Assembly (NCBI GenBank): GCA_009773755.1
Contig: WSZJ01000014.1
Coordinates: 19,556 to 83,555 of the forward strand
Direction: 5' to 3'
Length of the DNA stretch: 64,000 nucleotides
DNA from: Planctomycetota bacterium
GTDB taxonomy: Bacteria; Planctomycetota; MHYJ01; WSZJ01
Part shown: positions 1-9,375 of the stretch, one piece after another
Numbering within the stretch: position 1 is the stretch's first letter
Layout: each line of letters opens with the position of its first letter
The notes under the pieces: generated by a model
Seen by the model: only the letters and a program-made list of their open reading frames with translations
Database searches by the model: none
Told to the model about the DNA's origin: nothing
Translations under genes and position numbers: made by a program

Positions 1-1
1 C

Positions 2-910
2 TCCTACCTGATCATCCTCTCGCGCGCCGGATTCGACGTAATCCGCTGTCCGGTGACCATCTCCCGCTGCGGTCACTGGGTCCAGAGTGTGACCCTGTTC
101 CAGCCGGGCGAGACGTCCGCCGACCTCATTCCGGTCCCCGCGGGCAGGTACGGCTATCAGGGCGAACCCGGCGCTCCCATGGTCGATGCCGCGAAGTCGG
201 AGGAACTGGACGACTTCTTCATCTCCCGCCATCCCGTGACTTGCCGCGAATACGCCGCCTTCCTCAACGACCTCTCGAAGACCAGGCCTTATGAAGCGGC
301 GCAGCGCGTGCCGCGCGAATCCCAGACGAGCGGCTATTACTGGCCCGGGCCGCCGTACGCAGTTCCCACCAAGAACTGGCTCGCGCTGGCTGCGCCGGAA
401 CTGAAAGAGAAGGCGCGCCAGCTGCAGGACTCCACTGTCGACTGGGATGACTCCTGGCCGGTCTTCGGCGTGTCCTGGGAAGACGCAATGGCCTATTGCG
501 CCTGGAGACGGGACACGGGAGGCGGACTGGTCACTCTTCCGCACGAGGTCGAGTGGGAAAAGGCCGCGCGTGGCACGGACCGCCGCTGGTTCCCCTTCGG
601 GAAGCACTTCGACGAGGACTGGTGCAACGCCCGTCGAGCCCGCCTCGGCGCCGCGCGCCCGTCGACCGTGCAGGAATTCCCGCACGATGAATCGCCCTAC
701 GGCGTCCGCGGCCTGGCGGGAAACAGCCGGGACCACTGTCTGAATGAGATTCCGGGGTTTTCCGGCTGGCGCCTGGGGCGCGGCGGCATCTGGACCGGCA
801 CCGGATTCAATGCACGCGCAACTCGCCGGTCCGCCAACCCCTCTCGCACCGTCATCAACAGCTGCGGATTCCGGTTGGCCCGGCCGTGTCGCTTGTCCCC
901 GACACCCTGA
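2..910 (+). CDS. Ser/Thr kinase/FGE-like fusion protein, C-terminal part only
   Basis: This is the last 302 residues of a gene that begins before the window, open from base 2 to the TGA at 908-910. It contains the linker seen in the paralogues at 21808 and 29603 (VTISRCG, then TLFQPGE) followed by a complete FGE/SUMF1-like fold: HPVTCREYAAFLNDL, PVFGVSWEDAMAYCAWRR, LPHEVEWEKAARGTDRRWFPFG, DESPYGVRGLAGNSRD, GRGGIW and a final GFRLAR. By homology the missing N-terminus should carry a protein kinase domain. The final block lacks the cysteine pair that true FGE uses for sulfatase activation, so it is probably a binding or sensing module. It is the fifth kinase/FGE gene of the window. Confidence 0.85.
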   Translation, partial: SYLIILSRAGFDVIRCPVTISRCGHWVQSVTLFQPGETSADLIPVPAGRYGYQGEPGAPMVDAAKSEELDDFFISRHPVTCREYAAFLNDLSKTRPYEAAQRVPRESQTSGYYWPGPPYAVPTKNWLALAAPELKEKARQLQDSTVDWDDSWPVFGVSWEDAMAYCAWRRDTGGGLVTLPHEVEWEKAARGTDRRWFPFGKHFDEDWCNARRARLGAARPSTVQEFPHDESPYGVRGLAGNSRDHCLNEIPGFSGWRLGRGGIWTGTGFNARATRRSANPSRTVINSCGFRLARPCRLSPTP

Positions 911-1118
911 GCAGGCGCGGAATGGAAGGTGAATAATCGTGTGCCAGGCCTTCGCACCAGATTTCGACCGCGCAGGACTTCGAAATCCGAAATATTTCTC
1001 TACATGATCGTCGGCGGACGGTCTATGGGATCTTCGGAGGAGCCACCCTCGGCGACAGCTTTCGAGGAGACCCCCCCAAGTACACGCGCGTCCGTTACCC
1101 CGGTCCCCGGAGCCTCCC

Positions 1119-2075
1119 ATGAAGCGATTCCCTCCCACCCTCGCCTTCCTGACATTCCTTGCCTCCCTGGCGAGCGCCGACATGCTCCTTCTCAAGAACA
1201 GGAGCGTCGTCGAAGGGCGCTTCGTCGAGAAGTCCGCCGACTCCGTGACACTTGAGAACTTCGACGGAAACGTCACGGTGAAATTCGCGGACATTCAGAA
1301 GTGGACGAAGGAGAAGGGTGCGTTCGAGGTGTACGGCGAGAAGCTGGCGAAGCTGAAAGGGAGCGACGCGGACGCGACCTACGCGCTCTCAAAATGGTGC
1401 CGCGACCGGCGGCTCTGGGCGCAGGCAAAGCCGTTGCTCGAGAAAACGCTGGAGCTGAAACCGGGGCAGAAGGCGGCGACGAAGGACCTGGAACTCGTGA
1501 AGAAGGGTCTCGACGAGGCGTGGAAAGCGTCGCTCGTCCCGCTGACGGTGCTCATCGGCATCAAGCAGGACCTGACGAAGGACGAGATCGAGAAGCTCTC
1601 GGAAGAAGTGAAAGCGGCAGGCGAGAAGTGCGCCGCCGCGACGCACGGAGCGATGTACTTTGCGGAAATCGTGCTTTCGGATCAGAAGGCAGAGGGTCAC
1701 CTCGTCTACGATTCCGATTTCACAGGGACGCCGAACGGCCGTTGGTGCATCCCGATGGGAACGAGGAATTGGTTCGCGCGCGTCATCTTCCACGAGCTCG
1801 GCCACGCCCTTCTCGACCTCGACGACGAATACAAGGGCGCCGGGTACGGCGCCAATACCGGCGAGTCCTGACCCGATTGCATCATGGCCCTCCGGGACAA
1901 GGGCTTCTGCCACGCGAAAAATCACAACGGCAACGGCAACGGCGCCGGGTGCCGGGAGCGACTGGTCTGGAAGTGGCCGCAATTGAAGAAGGCATTTGCG
2001 GCGCTGGACGCGGCTGCGCCGGTGGAACGGCAGCCGCCCGAAACGAAGGTGACGATCAAAAACACGGGCAGGTGA
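1119..2075 (+). CDS. Exported zinc metallopeptidase-like protein with in-frame TGA (candidate selenoprotein)
   Basis: Reading the TGA at 1869-1871 as an amino acid gives one 318-residue frame. It has a signal peptide (residues 1-20, MKRFPPTLAFLTFLASLASA), a short SH3-like stretch, a helical TPR-like segment, then HELGH at 225-229 followed by DEY at 236-238, the pattern of M64-like zinc peptidases. The TGA is residue 251 in the context S-U-P-D-C, with IMAL and a Cys/His-rich tail (GFCHAKNHN) continuing in the same frame to the TGA stop at 2073-2075. The continuation contains conserved-looking Cys residues typical of what follows the zinc site, so it is unlikely to be random. Three readings are possible: selenocysteine in a UxxC motif, a nonsense mutation of a Cys codon, or a base error. 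Stopping at 1871 would leave a 250-residue protein. Confidence 0.7.
1886..1905 (+). promoter_or_regulatory. SECIS-like hairpin after in-frame TGA
   Basis: GGCCCT (1886-1891) can pair with AGGGCT (1900-1905, including one G-U pair) around the 8-base loop CCGGGACA. The hairpin starts 14 bases after the TGA at 1869-1871 and its first loop G is about 22 bases away. Bacterial SECIS elements lie in this window, but the usual G in the first two loop positions is at position three here, so the match is imperfect. Confidence 0.35.
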
Positions 2076-2124
2076 CGGCGCGTGCCCGAGGAGACCTGGG
2101 AATCCGTCCAGGCTTGTGCCCGGT

Positions 2125-3309
2125 CTACTTCATCGAATCCCGGCACCGCAGCAGGATCATCAGCGCGAACGCCGTCCCGTAGGGCTTGTGCACGTCGAGC
2201 ATCGGGTAGTCCCACCACGAGCCGTCCTCCTCCTGGTGCGGAAGGACGAACGTGAGCATCGTCGCCGCATCCGCGCGGCGCTTTTCGGCGGGGAAGCGCT
2301 CCATGACGCGCGAGGCGTAGTAGTGGCCGAAGTAGTAGTAGTACGGCGCGGTCGCGTACCACGCTTCGTGCGGGAACTGGCGTTTGCGGCCGCACTCGAT
2401 GAAGCGGTGCTCCTTGACGAGAAAGTCGAAGTTCGCCGTCGCCTTCTCGAGCGTCACGGAGGGAGAATTCCACGACAGGAGTGCGTCGTAGCAGGACTGC
2501 GAGCGACCCATCGCTCCTTTCGGCAGGTTGTAGCCCGCGGTCGGGGCGAACCAGTCGTCGAAGTTGTAGGTGAAAACGCCGAACGGCGTCCGGCAGCGCT
2601 CGACGACGCGCAGGCACCGCTTCACCATGAGTTCGGGGACGGCGAGGCCGGCTTTTTTCGCCTCAGCAAACGCAACGAGCCCCGCGGCGGTCGTGAAGCT
2701 GGTCGGCGCCATCGACGGGACCTGTGCGCCGACGATGAAGTCGTAATAATTCCAGCCGCCGTACGCGGTCTGGTAACGGCCAAGAAGATCAAGGTGCTCC
2801 TGCGCGCCTTTCGTCACCGTCGCGAGGTGCGCGGGGTCGGTCTCCTTCTGCACGGCGAAGGCGAGGGCCTGAAGCGCGTACACGTACCCCCAGCAGTTGT
2901 AGATCTCGCCCGTCGAAGCGCGGCGAAGGGTGATCGCCTTCGTCGCGAGCCAGACTTCTCCGCGCCGCGCGGCTTCCAGCGCCTCGGGAGTGCCGACTTC
3001 GCGGAGCGCGAGACAGCACAGCGCGCTCGCGCCGACCTTGAACGCCTCCGGTGATCCGGGGAACGCCTCGTAACTTTCCCAGCCCTTCGCGCCGAGCCCT
3101 GTCGCGAACGCGCCGGTCGGGCGCTGGTTCTTCAGGAGAAACGCAACTCCGTCGCGGATCGCGTCTTCGAGGTTCCGCTCGCGGACGGGAAGCTCGTCGA
3201 TCGGCGTCGGCGCCGGACTCGCGGGTGGCGAGGAACACCCCGCGGCGAAAAGCGCCGCGGCCAGCGCGAGGCTCTTGAGAATCGGAAACCCGGATGTGTG
3301 AAGGCGCAT
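2125..3309 (-). CDS. Prenyltransferase/squalene-cyclase-fold lipoprotein
   Basis: A 394-residue protein. The start at 3309 was chosen because it gives a lipoprotein signal peptide (hydrophobic LKSLALAAALFAAGC, lipobox Cys), while the frame stays open 33 codons further upstream without signal character. The mature part is an alpha/alpha toroid of the prenyltransferase/squalene oxidase repeat type, with repeated blocks such as DGVAFLLKNQRPTGAFATG, YQTAYGGWNYYDF, CRTPFGVFTYNFDD and LPHQEEDGSWWDYPML. Planctomycetes carry many such secreted toroid proteins of unknown substrate. It is probably not a true terpene cyclase, since no clear DxDD box was seen. It ends 50 bases from the end of the metallopeptidase gene, convergent to it. 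Confidence 0.75.
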   Translation of the reverse strand: MRLHTSGFPILKSLALAAALFAAGCSSPPASPAPTPIDELPVRERNLEDAIRDGVAFLLKNQRPTGAFATGLGAKGWESYEAFPGSPEAFKVGASALCCLALREVGTPEALEAARRGEVWLATKAITLRRASTGEIYNCWGYVYALQALAFAVQKETDPAHLATVTKGAQEHLDLLGRYQTAYGGWNYYDFIVGAQVPSMAPTSFTTAAGLVAFAEAKKAGLAVPELMVKRCLRVVERCRTPFGVFTYNFDDWFAPTAGYNLPKGAMGRSQSCYDALLSWNSPSVTLEKATANFDFLVKEHRFIECGRKRQFPHEAWYATAPYYYYFGHYYASRVMERFPAEKRRADAATMLTFVLPHQEEDGSWWDYPMLDVHKPYGTAFALMILLRCRDSMK

Positions 3310-3461
3310 CAGGAACGACAATCCTAGCCCGCGGCGCGTCCCCTCGCAATCCCGGTCAATTCGCGCTCGGGCGGCCGCCGTCCTCGAAAAGGCCGCATCC
3401 GAATCCAAGTAGCTCCATCCCTCTGGGAGACCGACTTCATTGCCGGGATTGATGCAGGTGT

Positions 3462-3480
3462 GCTGGGCTCATAGCCCGGC
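3462..3480 (-). terminator. Hairpin directly after the stop of the 3481-4671 gene
   Basis: GCTGGGCT and AGCCCGGC form an 8-bp stem (one G-U pair) with a 3-base loop, immediately after the stop codon of the minus-strand gene at 3481. No clear T-run follows, so the terminator role is inferred from position. Confidence 0.45.
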
Positions 3481-4671
3481 CTACTCGGTGCGGAACTCGA
3501 GAGTCTGTCCTGTGTGCGCATGGATTTTCATTTCCCCACGGGTGGGCCACCCCGGGTCGTTCTCGTCGGTCGGGTCGCAGAAATACCGGAGGCTGAAGTC
3601 GATCAGCCAGATCGGCGTCCCTGTGGCAACGCCGGCGTCACTCCAGGCGACGTCTACTTTCAGCGTGCAGGTTGGACCATCGACAATTTTGTGCTTCCCA
3701 GTACGTTTTGACACTTCCTGTCGGAAGCGTTCTTCGAATATCCCGCGGGCGGTTTCCTCCTTCAGGAGAGGGCCACCGAAGGCGATGCGAGGTTCGATTC
3801 GCTTCCGGCCCGAATCGCGATAAAAGGAACGGATTTCCGAGGTCCAGGCGTCCAGTTGGATGTGGAGGCTGCCTTTCGTCACCACGGCTTCTCCCAAGTC
3901 CTCGCGTGGCGCCTGCACGAAATGCACCTCGTAATCGATGTCGTCGATCGTCTCGTCCTCGTGAACTTCATAAGCCCTTCCAGAGTGCAAGCGGCACCTG
4001 TCCAGCCGGTAATTGCGCTGCGCCCAGTCGGGGACGACCTGCATCGCAAATGACTCGGCAACTTCGGCGGCCCTTTCCGCGGAGATGGCAGCCCCCGCTG
4101 CGATCTGCTGTTCCATCCAGGTCTGCATGTCGGCCGGCCGGACAGCTTTCGGATTGCGGGTGGAATAGTCAGGTCCAAGACTCCGAAGCAATAGCGTCGG
4201 CCATTCGACGGCGAAGCTCCCGCAACTCCAGGTGCTGTACTTCGGATCCCACCTGAAAATCTTCGCCGGATCAACAGTCCACGGCGTCGCCGGCTTGCCC
4301 TGACGAGCTGCGCTTTCGGCCTGGTCGCAGAGGGTAATGACTTGCGCCGGGACGGTGGATGCTGAAGTCTTCGATCCGGGCCGTGCAGGGCCTTTGGGGT
4401 CGGATGATGGATCGACGTGAGAATCATCCTGCGGGACTGGACTGTGATCAAGACCTTCAAGTGGCTGCGCCCCATCGCCTGCGTCCGGACCAGGCTGGCC
4501 TGCACTCGACCGGGAAGATAGCCGTCCGAAGCGTCGGGCGACGTCTGACGACTCCAAGGATTGGCGCCGCCACCAGAGCCAAGCCGCTGTCGCGAGAACG
4601 AAGATCGCGACGCCTCCGGCGAGGATGTTGCGAGCGCGGACGTTTCGGTGCATTCTCAAACGCTCCATCAC
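3481..4671 (-). CDS. Membrane-anchored hypothetical protein with PepSY-like C-terminus
   Basis: A 396-residue protein with a single transmembrane helix near the N-terminus (NILAGGVAIFVLATAAWLWW, about residues 15-34) and then a low-complexity Ser/Pro stretch, so the body is probably outside the cytoplasm. The C-terminal 120 residues (IWLIDFSLRYFCDP, then GEMKIHAHTGQTLEF at the end) resemble PepSY-type domains, which often inhibit or bind peptidases; this is a weak assignment. Its ATG overlaps the stop of the upstream CHAT gene by four bases, so the two are translationally coupled and probably act together, perhaps as protease and regulator. Confidence 0.6.
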   Translation of the reverse strand: MMERLRMHRNVRARNILAGGVAIFVLATAAWLWWRRQSLESSDVARRFGRLSSRSSAGQPGPDAGDGAQPLEGLDHSPVPQDDSHVDPSSDPKGPARPGSKTSASTVPAQVITLCDQAESAARQGKPATPWTVDPAKIFRWDPKYSTWSCGSFAVEWPTLLLRSLGPDYSTRNPKAVRPADMQTWMEQQIAAGAAISAERAAEVAESFAMQVVPDWAQRNYRLDRCRLHSGRAYEVHEDETIDDIDYEVHFVQAPREDLGEAVVTKGSLHIQLDAWTSEIRSFYRDSGRKRIEPRIAFGGPLLKEETARGIFEERFRQEVSKRTGKHKIVDGPTCTLKVDVAWSDAGVATGTPIWLIDFSLRYFCDPTDENDPGWPTRGEMKIHAHTGQTLEFRTE

Positions 4672-6064
4672 TTCTTCTTGGATTTGCCGTACCGCGGGAG
4701 ATCGGCCATGCGGACATTCGTCGTATCGACTCCTGGCGCTGTAACGACCCGGACGATCGAATCATCGTCGGGGGCTTCGACTTTGTCGCGCCCCGCCTTG
4801 ATGCTCTCCCGGAGGGTATGGAACGTCCCGTTTTTCTTCTCCTGGTCCTGAAAAAGTGCCGTCGCGAAGTCCGTGAACGTGGACGCAAGCTCGACGCGCA
4901 CCCAGCCGATGGCGACATCCGCTCCGCGGTCCCTGCACACGTCGATGAGCGACTTGCCTTTCAGATTCCCTTCGGCACCCGTGATGGGCGATGCCGTGCA
5001 GCACGAGTTGAGGATCACCAGCTCTGTATTCTTCATGTGTTTTGGGAAATCGATGGACCGATCTCCGAGAGCCTTCTCCAGGTACGGCGGCAGTTTGCCT
5101 GGTACGGGGCCGATCGCTCCTGAGCGTTCGTAGATGTACTCGACGATGTCCGGGCCCTGCCCCGCTCCGGGAAGCTCGACGCCGTCGTACGTAATGAGCC
5201 TTGCTCCGTCCGAGTGCCCCTGGAAGACGAAGACCGCGCTACCTTCCCATCTCGCCTGGATTTTCAGCAGGGGTGCATCGTTGGGAGCAACGGGAATCGG
5301 CTCGTACCCGTTCAATTTGAACTCGTCACCAGGCACGATCGTTTCCAGAACGCCGCCGATTGCGGGCAGGTTACTGAAGAAGCCCTCACTGGCAAGGATG
5401 TCGCCGGGTTTCGGAGAGAATGAGCCGTTGAGGATCGCGACGAAAGGAGCCGGGTACTGATGGCCCATGAGGTTTGCGCGCGGTCTGGCGACGATCAGCC
5501 CTCCGGTCGGTCCGGTCATTGGGACGTCAGGGCATGCGGATGCGCTGACCTCAACGAAGTAATTCGCGGCGTCGCCGCGCACGATGAATCTCTTCGCGTC
5601 GCTTGTGTCCCGGCCGTCCCACTTAAGCTCGGCCACGTCTTCCGCGAAGTCGGCCTCGCCCTCGAAGACGATCGGGTCGTTCGCCAGCTTGTTCTCAGCA
5701 CGGGAGTAGTACGTGGAGAGACGGTCGTTCGACTTGTTGTACTTCACCGTGAATTTCGCGCTGGTCGCTTTTTCCGTGCATAGGAACTTGTAGGTGAGAG
5801 GGGGCGGTAGGGGCTGCACCGGAAAGAGAGCTTGCTTCACCTTGAACGTCACCTTTCGCGGGTTCACCTCCGCCGTGTTCGACGCAGGCAGGTCCACGAG
5901 TTCGACCGGTTGGAATTCATCCCCCCCGGCCTGGGGTCTTCCACGTCAACTTCCAGGCCCGTGAGCCCGTATTTGTTCCCGATGGTGATCGTCTGCGCGT
6001 TCAGAGGTTGCGATGCCAGAACTGTCGCGACGAGCCACGTCACCTGCGTGAAGCGCAGTTTCAT
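4668..6064 (-). CDS. Secreted CHAT (caspase-like) protein, frameshifted near the N-terminus
   Basis: The signal peptide (MKLRFTQVTWLVATVLASQPLNA) and about 45 residues lie in one frame (6064 down to about 5928). The remainder is in another frame, reaching 4668. Adding one base to the C7 run at 5921-5927 joins them seamlessly (GGDEFQPVELVDLPAS), giving about 465 residues. The C-terminal half has CHAT/caspase-clan features: a His in VFVFQGHSDG, then ELVILNSCCTAS, and a later GADVAIGWVRVE block. Together these are the His/Cys dyad of the family. It is exported, unlike most CHAT effectors. The downstream 3481-4671 gene overlaps it. A shortened product could start from GTG at 5897, but it would lack the signal peptide, so a frameshift, real or from sequencing, is preferred. 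Confidence 0.65.
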
Positions 6065-6313
6065 GCCTTTTCTCGCAATTCGGTGTTCACAGGAACTCCC
6101 TACAGGCTTGCTGTCGCGTGTGATCGTAGCCCTGGCGTCCGTTCGGAATCAAGGACGAACCTAGCTCGCTGTGTAGCACTACCCGCCGAATCGCGCGCCG
6201 GAAATTCTCCGCCGGGGCCTGCTACGCGGAAGGTGCAGGCCGCTGTTTGAGGTGTCCCTTCGGTTCGCCGCATCGTTAAATGTCAGGGTCGCTGCAGACG
6301 GAGGAAGCGGTTC

Positions 6314-7459
6314 ATGATGGCTCTTCGATTGGCTGCCGCGATCGTCGCGTTTGCCGGAGCGTTCTGCGCGAGTTTCGCCACGCGCGCGACGTCGCCGGGT
6401 AGTGGCGCCGCGTCTTCCTCCGGGTCACTCCCTGCGAATGCACTGGCGCCCGGCCCGCCGGCCCGCCGCGACGCTTCGTCCGATCCTGCCGCCGGCGACT
6501 CCCTCGAGCCGCTTCGCCGACAGGCGAAAGCGCTGCGCAAGCTCACCGGAACGCTGACGGCGGAGGAGCGCCGCGCGCGGATTGAGGAGCTGCGCCTGCG
6601 GATGCCGAAACTGATCGAGGCCGGGGACGGGCTCGGGCTGGTCCACCTGATGCGGGATCTCGCGGCCCTCGGGCCCGAGGCGTACGCAGCGGCGCTTCAG
6701 GTCGCCCACCTGTTCCTCGAGCCCGCCGACGGTGTGACGCACGTCTTCGGCGTGAGCGTGAAATGGTTCCGCGAACACGCGTTTTCCGGACTCGCGGGGC
6801 CGATGGCGGCCTGGGCGATCGAGATGCCCGACCTCGCGCCGCCGTGGTTTCGCCACTTTGCCGCCGACCGGCTTGTGCGAAATCGCGGATGGTGGCCGCA
6901 GCGGAAATCCTGGATGCTGGGCCGGATGCGCGTCGAGGACGACGACGGCCTGGCGCGGATGTTCGGCGAGCGCGTGGGGGACTTCGCGGCGATCAAGGAC
7001 ATCGAGACGCTCGGCGAGATCGCGAGGCGCGCCGACGGCCCCGGCGGACGCGTGGGGGCGACGGAAGCGCTCGCCCGCGCGGACCCGATGTGGAGCCGGG
7101 GGGAGCTTGAATCGCTGGCCGCGGGCGCGGATCTCGAGGTGAGCGTCGAGGCGAAGCGCTGGCTGAGCGCAGGAACAAGCGGGCCGACGGCTACGCGAAT
7201 CGTCGACGTGGCGATGAATTCGCGCGCGGAGAAGCTCGGGCTGCGGGCGGGGGACATCGTCCTGAAGATCCAGGAAGAGTCCTCGCGGGGAAAGTGGTCG
7301 TCGGATTTCACCAAATTCGATTCGAGGAAACACCCCGACGAAGTGGAAGTGATTCGCGGCAGTGCGCGCCTCAAAATCCGGATTCCGGTCGAACTCTGGC
7401 GCGATGAAACCCCGTGGGGCATCTCGGGGAGACCCTTCTTCGACGAGGCCCCGAAATGA
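6314..7459 (+). CDS. Exported protein with C-terminal PDZ-like domain
   Basis: A 381-residue protein with an N-terminal hydrophobic segment (LAAAIVAFAGAFCASFA), an Ala/Ser/Pro-rich linker, a helical middle region (about 60-280) and a PDZ-like C-terminus (RIVDVAMNSRAEKLGLRAGD, then VEVIRGSARLKIRIP). No protease catalytic motif is visible, so it is a PDZ adaptor rather than an HtrA protease. Its TGA overlaps the ATG of the next gene by four bases; the two are paralogues sharing the same architecture and form an operon. Confidence 0.65.
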   Translation: MMALRLAAAIVAFAGAFCASFATRATSPGSGAASSSGSLPANALAPGPPARRDASSDPAAGDSLEPLRRQAKALRKLTGTLTAEERRARIEELRLRMPKLIEAGDGLGLVHLMRDLAALGPEAYAAALQVAHLFLEPADGVTHVFGVSVKWFREHAFSGLAGPMAAWAIEMPDLAPPWFRHFAADRLVRNRGWWPQRKSWMLGRMRVEDDDGLARMFGERVGDFAAIKDIETLGEIARRADGPGGRVGATEALARADPMWSRGELESLAAGADLEVSVEAKRWLSAGTSGPTATRIVDVAMNSRAEKLGLRAGDIVLKIQEESSRGKWSSDFTKFDSRKHPDEVEVIRGSARLKIRIPVELWRDETPWGISGRPFFDEAPK

Positions 7460-8595
7460 AGGCGACGCTTCTCATCGTGGCGCTCTCAGCGGCGCTTGGC
7501 GCGGCGGCCGGCCGACTGATCCCGGCGCGCGAGCCGGAGCCAGCGCCGAGAGAGGAGGCGAGCGCGCCGATTCCGGCCGAGACGGCGCTGCCGGAGCCGG
7601 TGGATGAGTCGGCGCCGGAAACCGCCGGAGCGGCGAACACCGCGGCAGAAAAGAAAGCGTTGGAAGCGGAGATTGCGGCGCTTTCTGAGGACCCTCGCAC
7701 CTGGAATGCGGAACAGCTGCAGCTCCGCAAAGATGAACTGCTGAAGCAGCTCGAGAAACTTCGCCGCCGCAACGACCCCATGGCCGTCCTCGACATCGCC
7801 CAGCAGCTTGCGCGGCTCGGGCCGGTGGCCTGGCCGGAAGCTCTCAAAGCGCTGACCGGCGAGATGGACTTGCTCAGGAACATGGGCGCGGACCGCTTCG
7901 ATGTCTTCATCGACGCCTGCGACGGCGCCGTCCTCGACGTGATGCGATGGGCGTTGACGGAGCCGACGCTCAAGGACTCGGAGGACGCGCGATTGCTCGC
8001 TGCCCTCGCCTTGACGCGGCATTTCGACCAGGACGAACGCATTCCGGGGCTTCTTCTCCGGGCACTCTCGACCGAAGGCTCTGCCGACATTGCCGAGCTC
8101 CTCGCCGGCGCGATCCCCCGCATGTTCCAGGACGCAGTGATCCCGGACCTCGCCCCCGCCCTCCCCGTGGATCCACGCGATGCGCCCGGCGCACTCCTTG
8201 CCTGGTTCCGGGGCTTGCGCCTGTCAGACTGGACCGCCGCCGAAAAGTCGCATGTCCTCGCGAGCCTCGCCGGACACTCTTCCCCCGTCATTCGCGAAGC
8301 GGCCGCGGCGGCGCAGGCGCTTCTGTCCGCATCCGGGACCGGCTTCGCGCTGGAGTGGGTCGCGCCGAGCGCGGCAGCCACGCTCGGCGACCTCCGGCCG
8401 GGCGATGTGGTTCGCTCCGTGGAGGGCGAGGTGCCCGGGAGTTCCGATCACCTGCTGGAGATCCTGTCGCGCGTGAGAGTCGGCGAATCCGTCATCCTGA
8501 CCGTCTGGCGCGAAGGCCAGGAGTTCGCCCTCGGGTGGTCGGGGCGCGCGGAGGTCAAGGCGAGAATCCGGGGATTTGCCCTTCAGCCCGAGTGA
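7456..8595 (+). CDS. Exported PDZ-like protein, paralogue of the upstream gene
   Basis: A 379-residue protein. The ATG at 7456 is chosen over an upstream in-frame start because it gives a clean signal peptide (MKATLLIVALSAALGAAAG) and the ATGA overlap with 6314-7459. A charged coiled region (residues about 50-110, EKKALEAEIAALSEDP and LRKDELLKQLEKLRRR) is followed by a helical HEAT-like section and a C-terminal PDZ-like domain (LEWVAPSAAATLGDLRPGD, VGESVILTVWREGQEF). It lacks catalytic motifs. Substrate and role are unknown. Confidence 0.65.
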   Translation: MKATLLIVALSAALGAAAGRLIPAREPEPAPREEASAPIPAETALPEPVDESAPETAGAANTAAEKKALEAEIAALSEDPRTWNAEQLQLRKDELLKQLEKLRRRNDPMAVLDIAQQLARLGPVAWPEALKALTGEMDLLRNMGADRFDVFIDACDGAVLDVMRWALTEPTLKDSEDARLLAALALTRHFDQDERIPGLLLRALSTEGSADIAELLAGAIPRMFQDAVIPDLAPALPVDPRDAPGALLAWFRGLRLSDWTAAEKSHVLASLAGHSSPVIREAAAAAQALLSASGTGFALEWVAPSAAATLGDLRPGDVVRSVEGEVPGSSDHLLEILSRVRVGESVILTVWREGQEFALGWSGRAEVKARIRGFALQPE

Positions 8596-8712
8596 CCGCT
8601 ACTTCAGCTCCCGCACGGAAGAGACCCAGCGGACCTTCCCGTCCACCCAGACGAACGACCAGAGGCTGTCGCTGCCTTGTCGTCGGGGCTCGTAAGGCGC
8701 GAGACGCGCACG

Positions 8713-9375
8713 TCATCCGCTGCGTTCTTTGAGCCGCGCGGCGGCCTGCGCCTGTCCCGCCGCTTCGGCAAGCGCGAGCGGCGTTTTCCCGTCGACGGCG
8801 GCGCGCGGGTCGGCGCCGGAGTCGAGAAGCGCCTCGATGATCGCGACGCTTCCGCACTGCGCGGCGAGGTGAAGCGGCGAGAGCTTGCAGGGCGAATTGC
8901 GGGAGTGAACGTCGGCGCCGCTGGCGAGGAGGAGGTTCACGACTTCGCCGCGGGCCTTGGCGGCGGCGGCCTGCAGCGGCGTGTAGGAGAGCTGGTTCTT
9001 CGTGACAGCCTCGATTTCCGAGCCGGCGAGGATGAGAGAGCGGGCGACTTTCGTGTGGCCGAAATAGCAGGCGAGCTGAAGAGGCGTGAAGCCGTCGGGC
9101 GCGAAGGATTTCACCGCCGCCGGATTCTGCGAGGCGAGGTCTTTCACCCGGTCGAGCGCCCCGGCGGCGCTGGCCTCGAAGAGATCGAGCGTCGCTCCCG
9201 AAGCGATAAGCGCCTGCACGATGTCCGACAACCCGCGGAAGGCCGCCAGCAGCGCGACCGCTTTTCCGGACTCGCTCCGCGTGTTCGCAAGCGCCGGCTC
9301 GGCCGCCAGCGCAGCCTGGACGCGTTCGAGGTCCCCCGATTTCACGATCTCGATGAATTCAGCGCCTGTCGGCAC
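8713..9375 (-). CDS. Ankyrin repeat protein
   Basis: A 220-residue protein made almost entirely of ankyrin repeats: GKAVALLAAFRGLSDIVQAL, DGFTPLQLACYFGHTKVARS, SYTPLQAAAAKARGEVVNLL, KLSPLHLAAQCGSVAIIEAL and DGKTPLALAEAAGQAQAAAR. It has no signal peptide, so it is probably a cytoplasmic protein-binding scaffold. The partner cannot be inferred from the neighbours, which are unrelated. After its TGA stop the same frame stays open for another 37 codons to a TAG at 8602-8604, with an unusual Trp-rich stretch (SLWSFVWVDGKVRWVSS). This could be readthrough or the remnant of another gene. Confidence 0.85.
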   Translation of the reverse strand: MPTGAEFIEIVKSGDLERVQAALAAEPALANTRSESGKAVALLAAFRGLSDIVQALIASGATLDLFEASAAGALDRVKDLASQNPAAVKSFAPDGFTPLQLACYFGHTKVARSLILAGSEIEAVTKNQLSYTPLQAAAAKARGEVVNLLLASGADVHSRNSPCKLSPLHLAAQCGSVAIIEALLDSGADPRAAVDGKTPLALAEAAGQAQAAARLKERSG

